From positions 2,542,001 through 2,606,000 of the forward strand of contig NZ_FNRY01000001.1 in the NCBI RefSeq assembly GCF_900105715.1: a stretch of 64,000 nucleotides of DNA, in the 5' to 3' direction. A program made the translations under genes and the position numbers. The stretch is from Paramicrobacterium humi (GTDB lineage: Bacteria; Actinomycetota; Actinomycetes; Actinomycetales; Microbacteriaceae). Positions 17,001 through 25,624 of the stretch are shown one piece after another (position 1 is the first letter of the stretch; every line of letters starts with the position of its first letter). The notes below the pieces were generated by a model. The model saw nothing but the letters and a program-made list of their open reading frames with translations, had not been told where the DNA came from and did no database searches.

Positions 17001-17637
17001 CGGTCGCGGCCAGGTCGACGCTCACGCGCGCGGAGCGATGCAGCGGATGCCGCGCCGAAACCTGCTCGTCGTAGAGCTCGTGCAGGGCGCGCGTGAGCCG
17101 CGGCCAGAAATACTCGTCCCCGCGCATTACCGAGTCGACGGGCCGCACGCCCGGTCCGTGCAGCAGCCGTCGCACGTCCGCCGCATCCTGCCACGTCCCC
17201 AGGACCGAGTCAGCGCTCGCCGAGGCGCGCTGAGCGACAGCGTAGACGACGGCGTTCAGTCCGCCCGCGCTCGCTCCCGCGAGAACATCGAACTCGACTC
17301 CGTCGTAGCCGGCTTGTGCGAGCATGCGCGCATACACTCGCGCTCGCCGCAGCTCCGGTCCGTGCAAGGGAGGCGGCTCGCTCGCGGAACGCGGAACGTA
17401 GAAAGCGTCCCAGCCGTGCGTCGTGCGGCAGAGTCGGATGCGCCGCACCATGTCGAGCTCGGCGATCGTGCCGCCGATCCAGACGGCGAGGCTGACACCG
17501 CCGCGCAGGGCCAGAGCGACACGCAGAATATGCCCGTGCACACCCTCGCCGAGGGCGTCCTCCGACACGATGCGTGCCGTGGCGTCGGTGCCGAGGCCAA
17601 GTGCCACGACGGGAAGCGATGCCGCGCTTCGCCTCAT
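14095..17637 (-). CDS. Large patatin-like phospholipase with C-terminal membrane region (DUF3376 type)
   Basis: The protein has 1180 residues. The patatin module has the oxyanion loop ALRGGVSLAVWIGGT (residues 43-57), the nucleophile elbow GASAG (S123), and the aspartate in RIIDGSILDDVP (D319), so the Ser-Asp dyad is intact. A long middle region of about 600 residues shows no domain I recognise beyond the actinobacterial patatin-related family. From about residue 895 on there are several hydrophobic helices. The protein is therefore probably an inner-membrane lipid acyl hydrolase with the active site facing the cytoplasm. Start: GGGAGG precedes the ATG. Family function is unknown. Confidence 0.87.
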   Translation of the reverse strand: MRRSAASLPVVALGLGTDATARIVSEDALGEGVHGHILRVALALRGGVSLAVWIGGTIAELDMVRRIRLCRTTHGWDAFYVPRSASEPPPLHGPELRRARVYARMLAQAGYDGVEFDVLAGASAGGLNAVVYAVAQRASASADSVLGTWQDAADVRRLLHGPGVRPVDSVMRGDEYFWPRLTRALHELYDEQVSARHPLHRSARVSVDLAATVIDSAARSDPEAKDTRGYFHFIGTDDGTASEVGRRVPDAPGDGSDLSRLSYAARSTSSFPGAFEPALVFSKVKRADESVAGDATHVDMSYAFSGHRADWNHPFRIIDGSILDDVPVDQAFRAIRRSASSVPSSRALLYLDPLPPSPPPRSVRPSRYGPAGPAKGPLSMLRRLNDRQSQLLTAIRAGRQTLGARESGEEEIAQVERYRIDLLRESGRGDAYAATTTARFNAAEARLAYVRFRAAADVQFFSGVVTDPGLWQLGVNSPRRVVWRRWSDQDRERLDEVALPLYENATEAGLSSPLVSAIADGPQAALDAALCALSWVRALETLPQRSRRHRGTPLADLRLALYRVLGEATDARDLAAAIALDAGRDSADRTRAALLAWVEANAAADTVPLWSALNEAVTRLRAISPRRQPETGDETEGERAWIHNPFSGVPLDDRRFTAHDLAPFLAPRGIPEPVSSLSFARITGDEAPARPEEFIPLVRGREKAMARLALRLHPSDLDEETVDRLFGVAVLTADDKLAGSQLWNFGGFLSTDWRTNDWWWGRLDAAAGLVRILDRQAHAEGAPTQLDPNAGLWKPPLEIAVDAVQSALLEDLAESADPPLAGPPDADSNASSIRRRLALGADTLDNLIPRYRLGVLSRIIRVASRALDGSSGLAGRIGIAAARPFAVAIPLITVPLRAAVFGAVVGLAVAVVAAVPRQTPEELRPFEALPAYAIIGAIALALLAGFIDAYRRWSHLVRSLDASRNPASRQALPRIRDMRSRALLHGGAYGVVSLATLCMATVFTALLGVSSTWWILIAASGVLALRSRYCSLDSDVPPTGPIPPILVTLAYAAWLAAVIVMPTALAPFGLDHRWLAPATTAIAAAICALLLTAGWLAPRTGVRSVLAQPVTIALAAGVGSGIPVWFATRWLGTPFPVLTILTTLLIMILIWGTIVWWLPETPGVPDDAALPDDSRRDRPV

Positions 17638-17941
17638 GAGACCTCCCGTCGCCGGTGGCTCAACGCTAGTCCGAGTCGGCTACGACGTGCCAGTGCCCAA
17701 GAATCGGGTCCTGAACAGGCCTCTCTGCTAGAATCGCTGCGGTCGGCCTCATGGCCGGCACGCAAGAACGGAGCAGGCCGGCAGGAAGCTGGTCCTCGGT
17801 GGTGGATCTCTCTCGGTCGAGGGCGGTTTTCTACTGGAGATCAGCCATGGCGACCTCGGGGTCCCCATGAGTATGTACTGCCTGTTCTGCTCCGTGTTGC
17901 CGGGCGCACGCGCGCCCAGCTGACAACAAAGGAGTGTGACC
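17638..17941 (+). promoter_or_regulatory. pnp promoter and about 200-nt leader
   Basis: This 304-base stretch has no gene. TCTGCTAGAAT (17724-17734) is an extended -10 identical to that of rpsO. Transcription from it would start near 17741, exactly at a hairpin GTCGGCC-TCAT-GGCCGGC (17742-17759), leaving about 200 nt before pnp. E. coli pnp is autocontrolled through cleavage of a 5' leader hairpin; whether this hairpin acts likewise is inference. Confidence 0.5.
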
Positions 17942-20230
17942 TTGGAAGGTCCAGAAATCACCGCAACCGAGGCTGTCCTCGACAACGGTCGCTTCGGCAA
18001 GCGCACGGTGCGCTTCGAAGCCGGCCGCCTCGCGCAGCAGGCGCAGGGCGCCGTCGCCGCATACCTCGACGAGGAAACCATGCTGCTCTCGGCGACGTCC
18101 GTGAGCAAGCACCCGAAGGAGAACTTCGACTTCTTCCCGCTGACTGTCGACGTGGAAGAGCGCAGCTACGCCGCGGGCAAGATCCCCGGCTCGTTCTTCC
18201 GCCGCGAGGGACGCCCGTCCACTGACGCGATCCTCGTCTGCCGCCTCATCGACCGTCCGCTGCGCCCGTCGTTCGTCGACGGACTGCGCAACGAGGTGCA
18301 GATCGTCATCACCGTCCTCTCGATCGCGCCGGGTGAGTACTACGACGCGCTCGCCATCAACGCGGCATCCGCGTCGACCCAGATCTCGGGACTGCCGTTC
18401 TCCGGCCCGATCGCCGGTGTGCGCCTCGCGCTCATCCCCGGCAACGGCCAGGCGGAAGACCAGTGGGTCGCGTTCCCGAACGTCGAGCAGGTCGAGCAGG
18501 CCGTGTTCGACCTCATGGTCGCCGGCCGCGTCGTCACCGACGCGAACGGCAACAAGGACGTCGCGATCATGATGGTCGAGGCTGAGGCGACCGAGCACAG
18601 CTTCGAGCTGATCAAGGCCGGTGCCACGAAGCCGAACGAAGAGATCGTGGCTGCGGGCCTCGAAGCCGCGAAGCCGTTCATCGCCGAGCTCGTGCGTGCC
18701 CAGTCGGAGCTGGCCTCGCACGCAGCGAAGGACGTCAAGGAGTACCCGGTCTTCCTGCCGTACACCGACGAGGTTCTCGCCGCCGTGGACGCCGAGGCAG
18801 CCGACGAGCTCGCGAAGGTCTACCAGATCGCTGACAAGATCGAGCGTCAGAACGCTGACGACGCTCTCAAGGACCGCGTCAAGGACGCCATCGCGGCGAA
18901 GGCGGATGCCGGAGAGCTTCCCGCCGACGCGGTCGGCCAGGTCTCTGCCGCCTACAAGTCGGTCACGAAGCGCATCGTTCGCGGTCGCATCCTCTCCGAG
19001 GGTGTGCGCATCGACGGTCGTGGACTTGCGGACATCCGTCCGCTCGACGCCGAGGTGCAGGTCATCCCGCGCGTCCACGGTTCGGCGATCTTCCAGCGCG
19101 GCGAGACGCAGATCCTCGGCGTCACGACGCTCAACATGCTCAAGATGGAGCAGCAGATCGACTCGCTGTCGCCGCAGACGCACAAGCGGTACATGCACCA
19201 CTACAACTTCCCGCCGTACTCGACCGGTGAGACCGGACGCGTCGGCTCGCCGAAGCGTCGCGAGATCGGGCACGGCTTCCTCGCCGAGCGCGCCCTCGCT
19301 CCGGTTCTGCCGAGCCGCGAGGAGTTCCCGTACGCGATCCGTCAGGTGTCCGAGGCTCTCGGCTCCAACGGTTCGACGTCGATGGGCTCCGTGTGCGCGT
19401 CGACCCTGTCGCTGCTCAACGCCGGTGTGCCGCTGCGCGCTCCGGTCGCGGGCATCGCGATGGGTCTCGTGTCCGACGAGGTCGACGGCGAGACGCGCTA
19501 CGCTGCGCTCACCGACATCCTCGGCGCTGAAGACGCGCTCGGCGACATGGACTTCAAGGTCGCGGGAACGAGCGAGTACGTCACGGCGATCCAGCTCGAC
19601 ACGAAGCTCGACGGCATCCCCGCCTCCGTGCTCGCCGCCGCCCTGACCCAGGCCAAGGAGGCGCGCACGACGATCCTCCAGGTCCTCAACGCCGCCATCG
19701 ACGCGCCCGACGAGATGGCGCCGACGGCGCCTCGCGTCATCAGCGTGCAGATCCCGGTCGACAAGATCGGTGAGCTGATCGGACCGAAGGGCAAGACGAT
19801 CAACGGCATCCAGGACGAGACCGGCGCCGACATCTCCATCGAGGAGGACGGCACCGTCTACATCGGCGCCGTCGACGGGCCGTCGGCTGAGGCCGCTCGC
19901 GCGCAGGTCAACGCGATCGCCAACCCGACGAACCCGGAGCCGGGCGACCAGTTCCTCGGCACCGTCGTGAAGATCGCCGCGTTCGGTGCGTTCATCTCGC
20001 TCCTTCCGGGGCGCGACGGCCTGCTGCACATCTCCGAAGTGCGCAAGCTCGCCGGTGGAAAGCGCGTCGGCGCGGTCGAAGACGTGCTGAGCGTCGGCCA
20101 GAAGATCCTCGTCGAGGTCACGAAGGTCGACGACCGCGGCAAGCTCTCGCTGCAGCCCGTGCTGAACGAGGATTCCGCCAACGAGAAGCCGGCCGAGGGC
20201 GACGCCCAGGCCGCACCCGTCGAAGGCTAG
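17942..20230 (+). CDS. pnp: Polynucleotide phosphorylase
   Basis: The 762-residue exoribonuclease degrades RNA 3'-5' with phosphate and also adds tails in reverse. It has two RNase PH domains ([29 protein letters not shown] in the first, [23 protein letters not shown] in the second). A KH domain with [10 protein letters not shown] lies near residue 612, and an S1 domain ([28 protein letters not shown]) from about 667. I set the start at the TTG at 17942 because AAAGGAG lies 7 nt upstream and the product then begins MEGPEIT, the family N-terminus. A GTG two codons earlier sits only 1 nt after the Shine-Dalgarno sequence. Confidence 0.97.
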   Translation: MEGPEITATEAVLDNGRFGKRTVRFEAGRLAQQAQGAVAAYLDEETMLLSATSVSKHPKENFDFFPLTVDVEERSYAAGKIPGSFFRREGRPSTDAILVCRLIDRPLRPSFVDGLRNEVQIVITVLSIAPGEYYDALAINAASASTQISGLPFSGPIAGVRLALIPGNGQAEDQWVAFPNVEQVEQAVFDLMVAGRVVTDANGNKDVAIMMVEAEATEHSFELIKAGATKPNEEIVAAGLEAAKPFIAELVRAQSELASHAAKDVKEYPVFLPYTDEVLAAVDAEAADELAKVYQIADKIERQNADDALKDRVKDAIAAKADAGELPADAVGQVSAAYKSVTKRIVRGRILSEGVRIDGRGLADIRPLDAEVQVIPRVHGSAIFQRGETQILGVTTLNMLKMEQQIDSLSPQTHKRYMHHYNFPPYSTGETGRVGSPKRREIGHGFLAERALAPVLPSREEFPYAIRQVSEALGSNGSTSMGSVCASTLSLLNAGVPLRAPVAGIAMGLVSDEVDGETRYAALTDILGAEDALGDMDFKVAGTSEYVTAIQLDTKLDGIPASVLAAALTQAKEARTTILQVLNAAIDAPDEMAPTAPRVISVQIPVDKIGELIGPKGKTINGIQDETGADISIEEDGTVYIGAVDGPSAEAARAQVNAIANPTNPEPGDQFLGTVVKIAAFGAFISLLPGRDGLLHISEVRKLAGGKRVGAVEDVLSVGQKILVEVTKVDDRGKLSLQPVLNEDSANEKPAEGDAQAAPVEG

Positions 20231-20246
20231 TCTTCGCTCGAAGCGC

Positions 20247-20284
20247 CAGAAGCCCGTTCCGTCACCAGACGGGGCGGGCTTCTG
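20247..20284 (+). terminator. Terminator of pnp
   Basis: CAGAAGCCCGTTCCGTC-ACCA-GACGGGGCGGGCTTCTG forms a 17-bp stem with two G-U pairs, 17 nt after the pnp stop. Confidence 0.85.
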
Positions 20285-20309
20285 CGATTCCGGCGCGCCG
20301 TCGGCGCCA

Positions 20310-20338
20310 TTGATGCTCTCAGCCGTGTGACGTAGTCT
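20310..20338 (+). promoter_or_regulatory. Predicted sigma-70-type promoter of the 2-oxoacid dehydrogenase operon
   Basis: TTGATG and TAGTCT are separated by 17 bp, about 70 nt before the E1 alpha start codon. Confidence 0.6.
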
Positions 20339-20410
20339 CGGATTAACTCAACAACGAGGTTGGGGTCGTGCGGCACGCCACAAGCTACCCGCGCGGCACA
20401 CGAGAGAAAG

Positions 20411-21541
20411 ATGCGTGTCACAGTGTCCACAACACATGGTCCGACGATGCTCCTCACACACTCGGGGGAGTACGTGCAATTGCTCACCCCAGACGGCGAA
20501 CGCGTCGCCGCGCCCGGATTCGACCCGTGGGTCGCCGACCTCTCCCACGACGAGCTGCTCTCGCTCTACGAGGACATGGTCGTCAGCCGGCGCATCGACA
20601 CCGAGGCCACCGCCTTGCAGCGGCAGGGCGAGATCGGCCTGTGGCCCCCGCTCATCGGCCAGGAGGCCGCGCAGGTCGCCTCCGCTCACGCCCTCGCCTC
20701 CGACGACTTCGTCTTCGGCAGCTACCGCGAGAACGCCGTCGCCTACTGCCGCGGCGTCGACCTCGCGACGATGATCTCCGTCTGGCGCGGAAACGCCAAC
20801 GCCGGCTGGAACCCGTACGACATCAACATGGCCGCGCCCGCGATCATCATCGGCACCCAGGCTCTGCACGCTGTCGGCTACGCCATGGGCTGCACGTTCG
20901 ATGGCTCCGACCAGCTCGCGATCGCGTACTTCGGCGACGGTGCCACGAGCCAGGGCGACGTCAACGAGGCCATGGTCTTCGCCGCGAGCTTCAAGGCACC
21001 CGTGATCTTCTTCTGCCAGAACAACCAGTACGCCATCTCGGAGCCTGTCGGCGTGCAGACGACGAAGCCCATCGCCGATCGCGCTCCGGGCTTCGGCATC
21101 CCGAGCATCCGCGTCGACGGCAACGATGTGCTCGCCGTGCTCGCGGCCACCCGCATCGCCGCCGATCATGCCCGCTCCGGCCAGGGCCCCATGTACATCG
21201 AAGCGGTCACCTACCGCATGGGCGCTCACACGACGAGCGACGACCCCACGCGCTACCGCGACGACGACGAGATCCAGCAGTGGCGCGAACGCGACCCGAT
21301 CGATCGCCTGCACCGCTATCTCGAGGGCCTCGGCGCCATGACCGACGAGGCCGAGTCGGCCGTCGCCGCCAAGGCAGACGCCGTCGCCAAGACGTTGAGG
21401 GACGGATGCCGCTCGCTCGCCGAGCCGCAGCCGCTCAGCTTCTTCGACACCGTGTTCGCCGAGCCCAACCACCATCTCGCCCGGCAGCGCAGCGAGTACG
21501 AGGCGTACCTCGCTTCCCTCGGCGGAGGTGAGGGCCGATGA
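20411..21541 (+). CDS. 2-oxoacid dehydrogenase E1 component, alpha subunit
   Basis: The 376-residue thiamine-diphosphate-dependent subunit decarboxylates a 2-oxo acid and, with the beta subunit, passes the acyl group to E2 lipoate. Features: GLWPPLIGQEAAQVASAHAL, FGSYRENAVAYCRG, and the ThDP motif GDGATSQGDVNEAMVFAASFKAPVIFFCQNN at about residues 176-206. AGAGAAAG precedes the ATG at 20411. Its stop overlaps the beta-subunit start (ATGA). The sequence fits either pyruvate or branched-chain 2-oxoacid dehydrogenases. The separate alpha/beta layout and a leucine-type catabolic operon 6 kb away slightly favour branched-chain substrates. Confidence 0.88.
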   Translation: MRVTVSTTHGPTMLLTHSGEYVQLLTPDGERVAAPGFDPWVADLSHDELLSLYEDMVVSRRIDTEATALQRQGEIGLWPPLIGQEAAQVASAHALASDDFVFGSYRENAVAYCRGVDLATMISVWRGNANAGWNPYDINMAAPAIIIGTQALHAVGYAMGCTFDGSDQLAIAYFGDGATSQGDVNEAMVFAASFKAPVIFFCQNNQYAISEPVGVQTTKPIADRAPGFGIPSIRVDGNDVLAVLAATRIAADHARSGQGPMYIEAVTYRMGAHTTSDDPTRYRDDDEIQQWRERDPIDRLHRYLEGLGAMTDEAESAVAAKADAVAKTLRDGCRSLAEPQPLSFFDTVFAEPNHHLARQRSEYEAYLASLGGGEGR

Positions 21542-22590
21542 GCGACACGACGGCTCCGAACATCGAGGCGGCCGAAGGGGTGCGCACGCTCACCCTGTCG
21601 AAGGCCATCAACGAGGGGCTCCGCCGCGCCCTGCAGGACGACGACAAGGTCGTGCTCATGGGCGAGGACATCGGCGAGCTCGGCGGCGTGTTCCGCGTCA
21701 CCGACGGGCTCAAGGCCGAGTTCGGCGCGAAGCGGGTCATCGACACTCCGCTTGCGGAGGCCGGCATCATCGGCACGGCGGTCGGTCTCGCCTATCGGGG
21801 CTACCGCCCGGTGTGCGAGATCCAGTTCGACGGCTTCATCTACCCGGGCTTCGACCAGATCGTCACGCAAGTGGCGAAGCTGCACGCGCGCACGAGCGGG
21901 GACGTGCGCATGCCGATCACCATCCGCGTTCCCTTCGGCGGCGGCATCGGCTCCGTCGAGCACCACTCGGAGTCCCCTGAGGCGTATTTCGCACACACGG
22001 CCGGCCTGCGCGTCGTCGCGTGCTCGAACCCGCAAGACGCGTACTCGATGCTGCGTGAGGCGGTCGCGAGCGACGATCCGGTGCTGTTCTTCGAGCCCAA
22101 GCGCCGCTACTGGATGAAGGGCGAGGTCGACCTCGACGCCGAGCCCGACCTCACGATGGGCAGCGCCCGCGTGCTGACGAACGGCACCGACGTCACTCTC
22201 GTCGCGTACGGACCGCTCGTTCCCACAGCGCTCGACGCCGCGGCGGCGGCAGCCGACGACGGCGTTTCGGTCGAGGTGATCGACGTGCGCTCCCTCCAGC
22301 CGGTCGACTTCGCCACGATCGAGGCATCGGTGCGCGTCACCGGCCGACTCGTCATCACGCACGAGGCCCAGCGTTTCGGCGGCATCGGCGCCGAGATCGC
22401 GTCCACGATCACCGAACGGTGCTTCGAGTACCTCGAGGCGGCTCCGCAGCGCATCACGGGCTTCGACACCCCATACCCGCCCGCCGCGTTCGAGGAGCAC
22501 TTCCTGCCCGATCTCGACCGCATCCTCGACGGCATCGATCGCGCCATGGGGCGCCGAAACTCGCTCTCCGGATGGAGGTTCGAGCAGTGA
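21538..22590 (+). CDS. 2-oxoacid dehydrogenase E1 component, beta subunit
   Basis: The 350-residue subunit completes the alpha2beta2 E1 enzyme. Conserved blocks are KVVLMGEDIGELGGVFRVTDGL (contacts thiamine diphosphate), DTPLAEAGIIGTAVGLAYRGYRPVCEIQFDGFIYPGFDQIV, PFGGGIGSVEHHSESPEAYF and RLVITHEAQRFGGIGAEIAS. It is translationally coupled at both ends: ATGA with the alpha subunit and GTGA with E2. It has the same substrate ambiguity as its partner. Confidence 0.9.
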   Translation: MSDTTAPNIEAAEGVRTLTLSKAINEGLRRALQDDDKVVLMGEDIGELGGVFRVTDGLKAEFGAKRVIDTPLAEAGIIGTAVGLAYRGYRPVCEIQFDGFIYPGFDQIVTQVAKLHARTSGDVRMPITIRVPFGGGIGSVEHHSESPEAYFAHTAGLRVVACSNPQDAYSMLREAVASDDPVLFFEPKRRYWMKGEVDLDAEPDLTMGSARVLTNGTDVTLVAYGPLVPTALDAAAAAADDGVSVEVIDVRSLQPVDFATIEASVRVTGRLVITHEAQRFGGIGAEIASTITERCFEYLEAAPQRITGFDTPYPPAAFEEHFLPDLDRILDGIDRAMGRRNSLSGWRFEQ

Positions 22591-23903
22591 CCGCGAAGGA
22601 CTTTCCCCTTCCCGACCTCGGCGAGGGACTCACCGAATCCGAGATCGTCAGCTGGAAGGTGGCCGAGGGTGACGCGGTGACACTCAACCAGGTGATAGCC
22701 GAGGTCGAGACGGCGAAGGCGCTCGTCGAGCTGCCTTCGCCGTTCGATGGCACCATCGCGCGCCTGTACGCGAGCGAGGGGGAGACCGTGCAAGTGGGGC
22801 AGCCCATCGTCTCCTTCGAGCTCGGAGGCGACACCGACAGTGCGCCGACGGCAACCACGGCGAAGCCCGAGCGGGAACCCGTCCTCGTCGGCTGGGGACC
22901 GAAGAAGGAGGGCGGAGACAGGCCACGCCGACGCCGGCGCAGCTGGGACGACGAGTCCCGCGAACAGGCGACCCCCGAGAGGCAGAGCCCGGCGGATTCG
23001 ACGCCGACTCCGGATGCCGCGGCGCCGCCGCGGCCGGAACGACCCCGCTCCACGCCTCCCGTTCGGACGTTCGCGAAGGAGCTCGGAATCGACCTGACCG
23101 AGCTAACGGGCACCGGTCCCGACGGCGTCATCACGCGGGAGGACGTGCAGCGCGCGAACGATTCGCGCGCACAGGCGGCACCCGACGGCGCGCGGCGCGG
23201 CAGCACGGAACGCGAGGTGCGGACGCCGATCCGCGGCGTGCGCAAGGCCACCGCCGCCGCGATGGTGAGCTCCGCGTTCACGGCCCCGCACGCCACCGAG
23301 TTCCTGACCGTGGACGTGACGCGCACGAGCGAGCTCGTGACACGACTTCGCGCGCAGCATCCGAACAGGCGCATCACCGTCATGACGATCGTCGCGAAGG
23401 CGATGCTGTTCGCCGTCCGGCGCACTCCGGAGGCGAACTCTCACTGGGACGACGACGCCCAGGAGATCGTCCAATACGGCTACGTCAATCTCGGCGTGGC
23501 CGCGGCAACTGCGCGGGGTCTCGTCGTTCCCGTCGTGCGCGACGCCGACGCTCTCGGCTTCGTCGAACTCGCCGACGCGATCACGGAGCTCGTCTCGGCC
23601 GCGCGCGACGGCTCGGTGACACCCGAGCAGCTCGGCGGCGGCACGCTCTCGCTCACGAACGTCGGCGTGTTCGGCGTCGACGCGGGAACGCCGATCCTCA
23701 CGCCTGGTCAGGCCGCGATCCTCGCAGCCGGCGCCGTGCGCCGCCGCCCGTGGGAGCACGACGGCGGCATCGAGCTGCGGGATGTGCTCACCCTGAGTCT
23801 GTCGTTCGACCACCGGCTGCTTGACGGCGAGCAGGCGTCACGCTTCCTCGTCGATGTCGGCCGGCTGCTGGAGGAGCCGGGCACGGCATTCGCGCTGGCG
23901 TAG
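22587..23903 (+). CDS. Dihydrolipoamide acyltransferase (E2) of the 2-oxoacid dehydrogenase complex
   Basis: The 438-residue E2 contains one N-terminal lipoyl domain with the lipoate-accepting K44 in EVETAKALVE. A charged linker follows (about residues 85-155, including [12 protein letters not shown]). The peripheral subunit-binding domain is RTFAKELGIDLTELTGTGPDGVITREDVQ. The catalytic acyltransferase domain ends with SFDHRLLDGEQ (H409, D413). The GTG start at 22587 overlaps the E1 beta stop and has GGAGG upstream; an ATG at 22572 would add five residues without a Shine-Dalgarno sequence. No E3 gene follows, so dihydrolipoamide dehydrogenase must come from elsewhere. Confidence 0.92.
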   Translation: MTAKDFPLPDLGEGLTESEIVSWKVAEGDAVTLNQVIAEVETAKALVELPSPFDGTIARLYASEGETVQVGQPIVSFELGGDTDSAPTATTAKPEREPVLVGWGPKKEGGDRPRRRRRSWDDESREQATPERQSPADSTPTPDAAAPPRPERPRSTPPVRTFAKELGIDLTELTGTGPDGVITREDVQRANDSRAQAAPDGARRGSTEREVRTPIRGVRKATAAAMVSSAFTAPHATEFLTVDVTRTSELVTRLRAQHPNRRITVMTIVAKAMLFAVRRTPEANSHWDDDAQEIVQYGYVNLGVAAATARGLVVPVVRDADALGFVELADAITELVSAARDGSVTPEQLGGGTLSLTNVGVFGVDAGTPILTPGQAAILAAGAVRRRPWEHDGGIELRDVLTLSLSFDHRLLDGEQASRFLVDVGRLLEEPGTAFALA

Positions 23904-23998
23904 CGGCCGTGGAAGGGGAATCCGGGCCGGCGTCCTGACGGGGCGCCGGCCCGTGCCGATAGTGGCAGTCGACTGTCCCCACACTCGAAGGTCGTGCC

Positions 23999-25531
23999 GT
24001 GATCCGGAGAACCGCGCTGCGTCGCACGCTGCACGGCGTCGCCGTCGCTGCGATCGCGAGCATCGGGCTCCCGGCGATCCCGGCGCACGAGATCAACGTC
24101 GCCACCGCCTCAGAACTTGTCGTCGCCGTCGCGGGACTCTCTGACGGGGAGGCGGCGACAGTCGTCCTCGACGTGCCCCTCACGCTCGAGGAAGAGCTCG
24201 ACGTCCCCTCCGGCGTCGCCCTGACGATCGACCTGTCCGGACACGACCTCACGATCGCCGCGTCGCACGAGGGCGACGCGGGAATCGGCGTCCCCGTCTC
24301 AAGCGCGTTCACGCTCACCGACCGCATTGACGACTCGCGCGCCCGTGCGGCGATCACGGGCGCCGTCGGAGGAGCGGGGATCGGCGGCGACGCCGGGGAG
24401 AAAACCGGTGAGATCCGGATCACCGCCGCCCGCGTCGAAGCGCACGGAGGTGACTGCGGTGCGGGCATCGGCGCCGGTCGCGGCGGAGCAGCGGGGACCG
24501 TGCACGTGATCGCCGGTGACGTCACGGCGACCGGCTCGGCGGGCGCCGCCGGAATCGGCGGCGGCTGCGGAAGCGACGGCGGGGTGCTTGAGATCGGGTC
24601 CGAGGCGACGGTGACGCTCGAGGGCGCCGAGGGACCGGCGTTCGGCGGCGTCGCGAAGGACGGCGCCGAGCGCGCGTTCGGTCGGCTCGACAACGCAGGC
24701 GTGCTCCGCATCGCGTCCGGGACTCTCACTGTCCCATCGGGTGCTTCCGCCGAGCAGCCCCTGATGCGCAACACGGGCCGGCTCGAAATCGGCGAGCAGG
24801 CGCGCCTGGTCGCCGAGGGCGTCGTCGAGAATGCCGGGACGATCACGCCGGCCGACCGCGTCGACCACGTCGAGAACGTGCACGGTCACCGGCACCTGCT
24901 GAGCTTCGAGGATGCCGACGGCACGGTCACCGCCTTCACGGTGCTTGCCGCGAGTCTCTCGGGCGCCGGCATCGAGTTGCCGACTCGTGAGCGGCCCGAC
25001 GCGCGCTTCGACGGCTGGAGCGGCCCGGACGGGACGCCGTTCACGACGGCGTCGCCGCTGACGCCCGCCAGCGGCGACGCGGATGTCATACGGCTTCGCG
25101 TCCGCTGGATCGTCGCGGTTCGCTTCAACGGGCTCGACGCTCCGATCGTCGAGCTCGCCGCGGGCTCGACGGTGGCGCAACCGTTCTCGCCGCTCCGCGA
25201 CGGGTACCGGTTCGCAGGCTGGGCGGATGCCGCCGGGTCACCCTGGGACTTCCGCGCCCCCGTGCACGGCGACCTCGAGCTGTACGCCACGTGGGCGCCG
25301 AGCGACGACGGGACGACGAGCGGGCCGGCACCGGGGCTCGTCGCCGTCACCGGGACGGTGCGCTCCTCGCCGATGACGACACCCGCGCATCCGGCGCCCG
25401 CCAGCGACAGGGAGAAAGAGCCCACGGCGACGATCGGTCGCGTTGACGCGAGCATGATCGGCCTGGGTGTTCTCGTGCTCCTCATGGTGGGCGGCATGGC
25501 GTTCGGCTTCGGAAGCGGCGCTCGTGAGTGA
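23999..25531 (+). CDS. Secreted, membrane-anchored surface protein with glycine-rich and InlB-type repeats
   Basis: The 510-residue protein has an N-terminal signal sequence (RRTALRRTLHGVAVAAIASIGLPAIPAHE). Residues of about 115-190 are glycine-rich (GAGIGGDAG, GAGIGAGRGG, GAAGIGGGCG alternating with ITAARVEAHGG and VIAGDVTATG), the pattern of repeated beta-helix surface proteins. Two Listeria-Bacteroides/InlB-type repeats follow, a weak one ending RLRVRW and a clear one with DGYRFAGWADAAGSPWDF ... ELYATW. A C-terminal helix (IGLGVLVLLMVGGMAFGFG) and short tail anchor it. No LPXTG motif is present. Start GTG with GAAGG upstream. Function unknown, perhaps adhesion or cell-wall contact. Confidence 0.75.
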   Translation: MIRRTALRRTLHGVAVAAIASIGLPAIPAHEINVATASELVVAVAGLSDGEAATVVLDVPLTLEEELDVPSGVALTIDLSGHDLTIAASHEGDAGIGVPVSSAFTLTDRIDDSRARAAITGAVGGAGIGGDAGEKTGEIRITAARVEAHGGDCGAGIGAGRGGAAGTVHVIAGDVTATGSAGAAGIGGGCGSDGGVLEIGSEATVTLEGAEGPAFGGVAKDGAERAFGRLDNAGVLRIASGTLTVPSGASAEQPLMRNTGRLEIGEQARLVAEGVVENAGTITPADRVDHVENVHGHRHLLSFEDADGTVTAFTVLAASLSGAGIELPTRERPDARFDGWSGPDGTPFTTASPLTPASGDADVIRLRVRWIVAVRFNGLDAPIVELAAGSTVAQPFSPLRDGYRFAGWADAAGSPWDFRAPVHGDLELYATWAPSDDGTTSGPAPGLVAVTGTVRSSPMTTPAHPAPASDREKEPTATIGRVDASMIGLGVLVLLMVGGMAFGFGSGARE

Positions 25532-25612
25532 CGCGGGCCTTCGGCTCGACGAGCTCCGCTGACCAGCCCGGGTGTTTCCTGTCCGTCGACTCCGAAGCCT
25601 CTGAAGCAGCGC

Positions 25613-25618
25613 TAGTCT
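25613..25618 (+). promoter_or_regulatory. Leaderless -10 element of the DUF1214 gene
   Basis: TAGTCT is followed by CCGGAT and then the ATG at 25625, a 6-nt gap with no Shine-Dalgarno sequence. Confidence 0.6.
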
Positions 25619-25624
25619 CCGGAT

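Noticed and set aside
17831-20029. A 732-codon open frame on the minus strand opposite pnp
   Set aside because: It mirrors pnp codons, has no recognisable domain and no plausible start signal. It is an antisense artefact of GC-rich codon use.
20411-23903. A complete pyruvate or branched-chain dehydrogenase complex in one operon
   Set aside because: Only E1 alpha, E1 beta and E2 are present. The next gene is an unrelated surface protein, so E3 is not encoded here.
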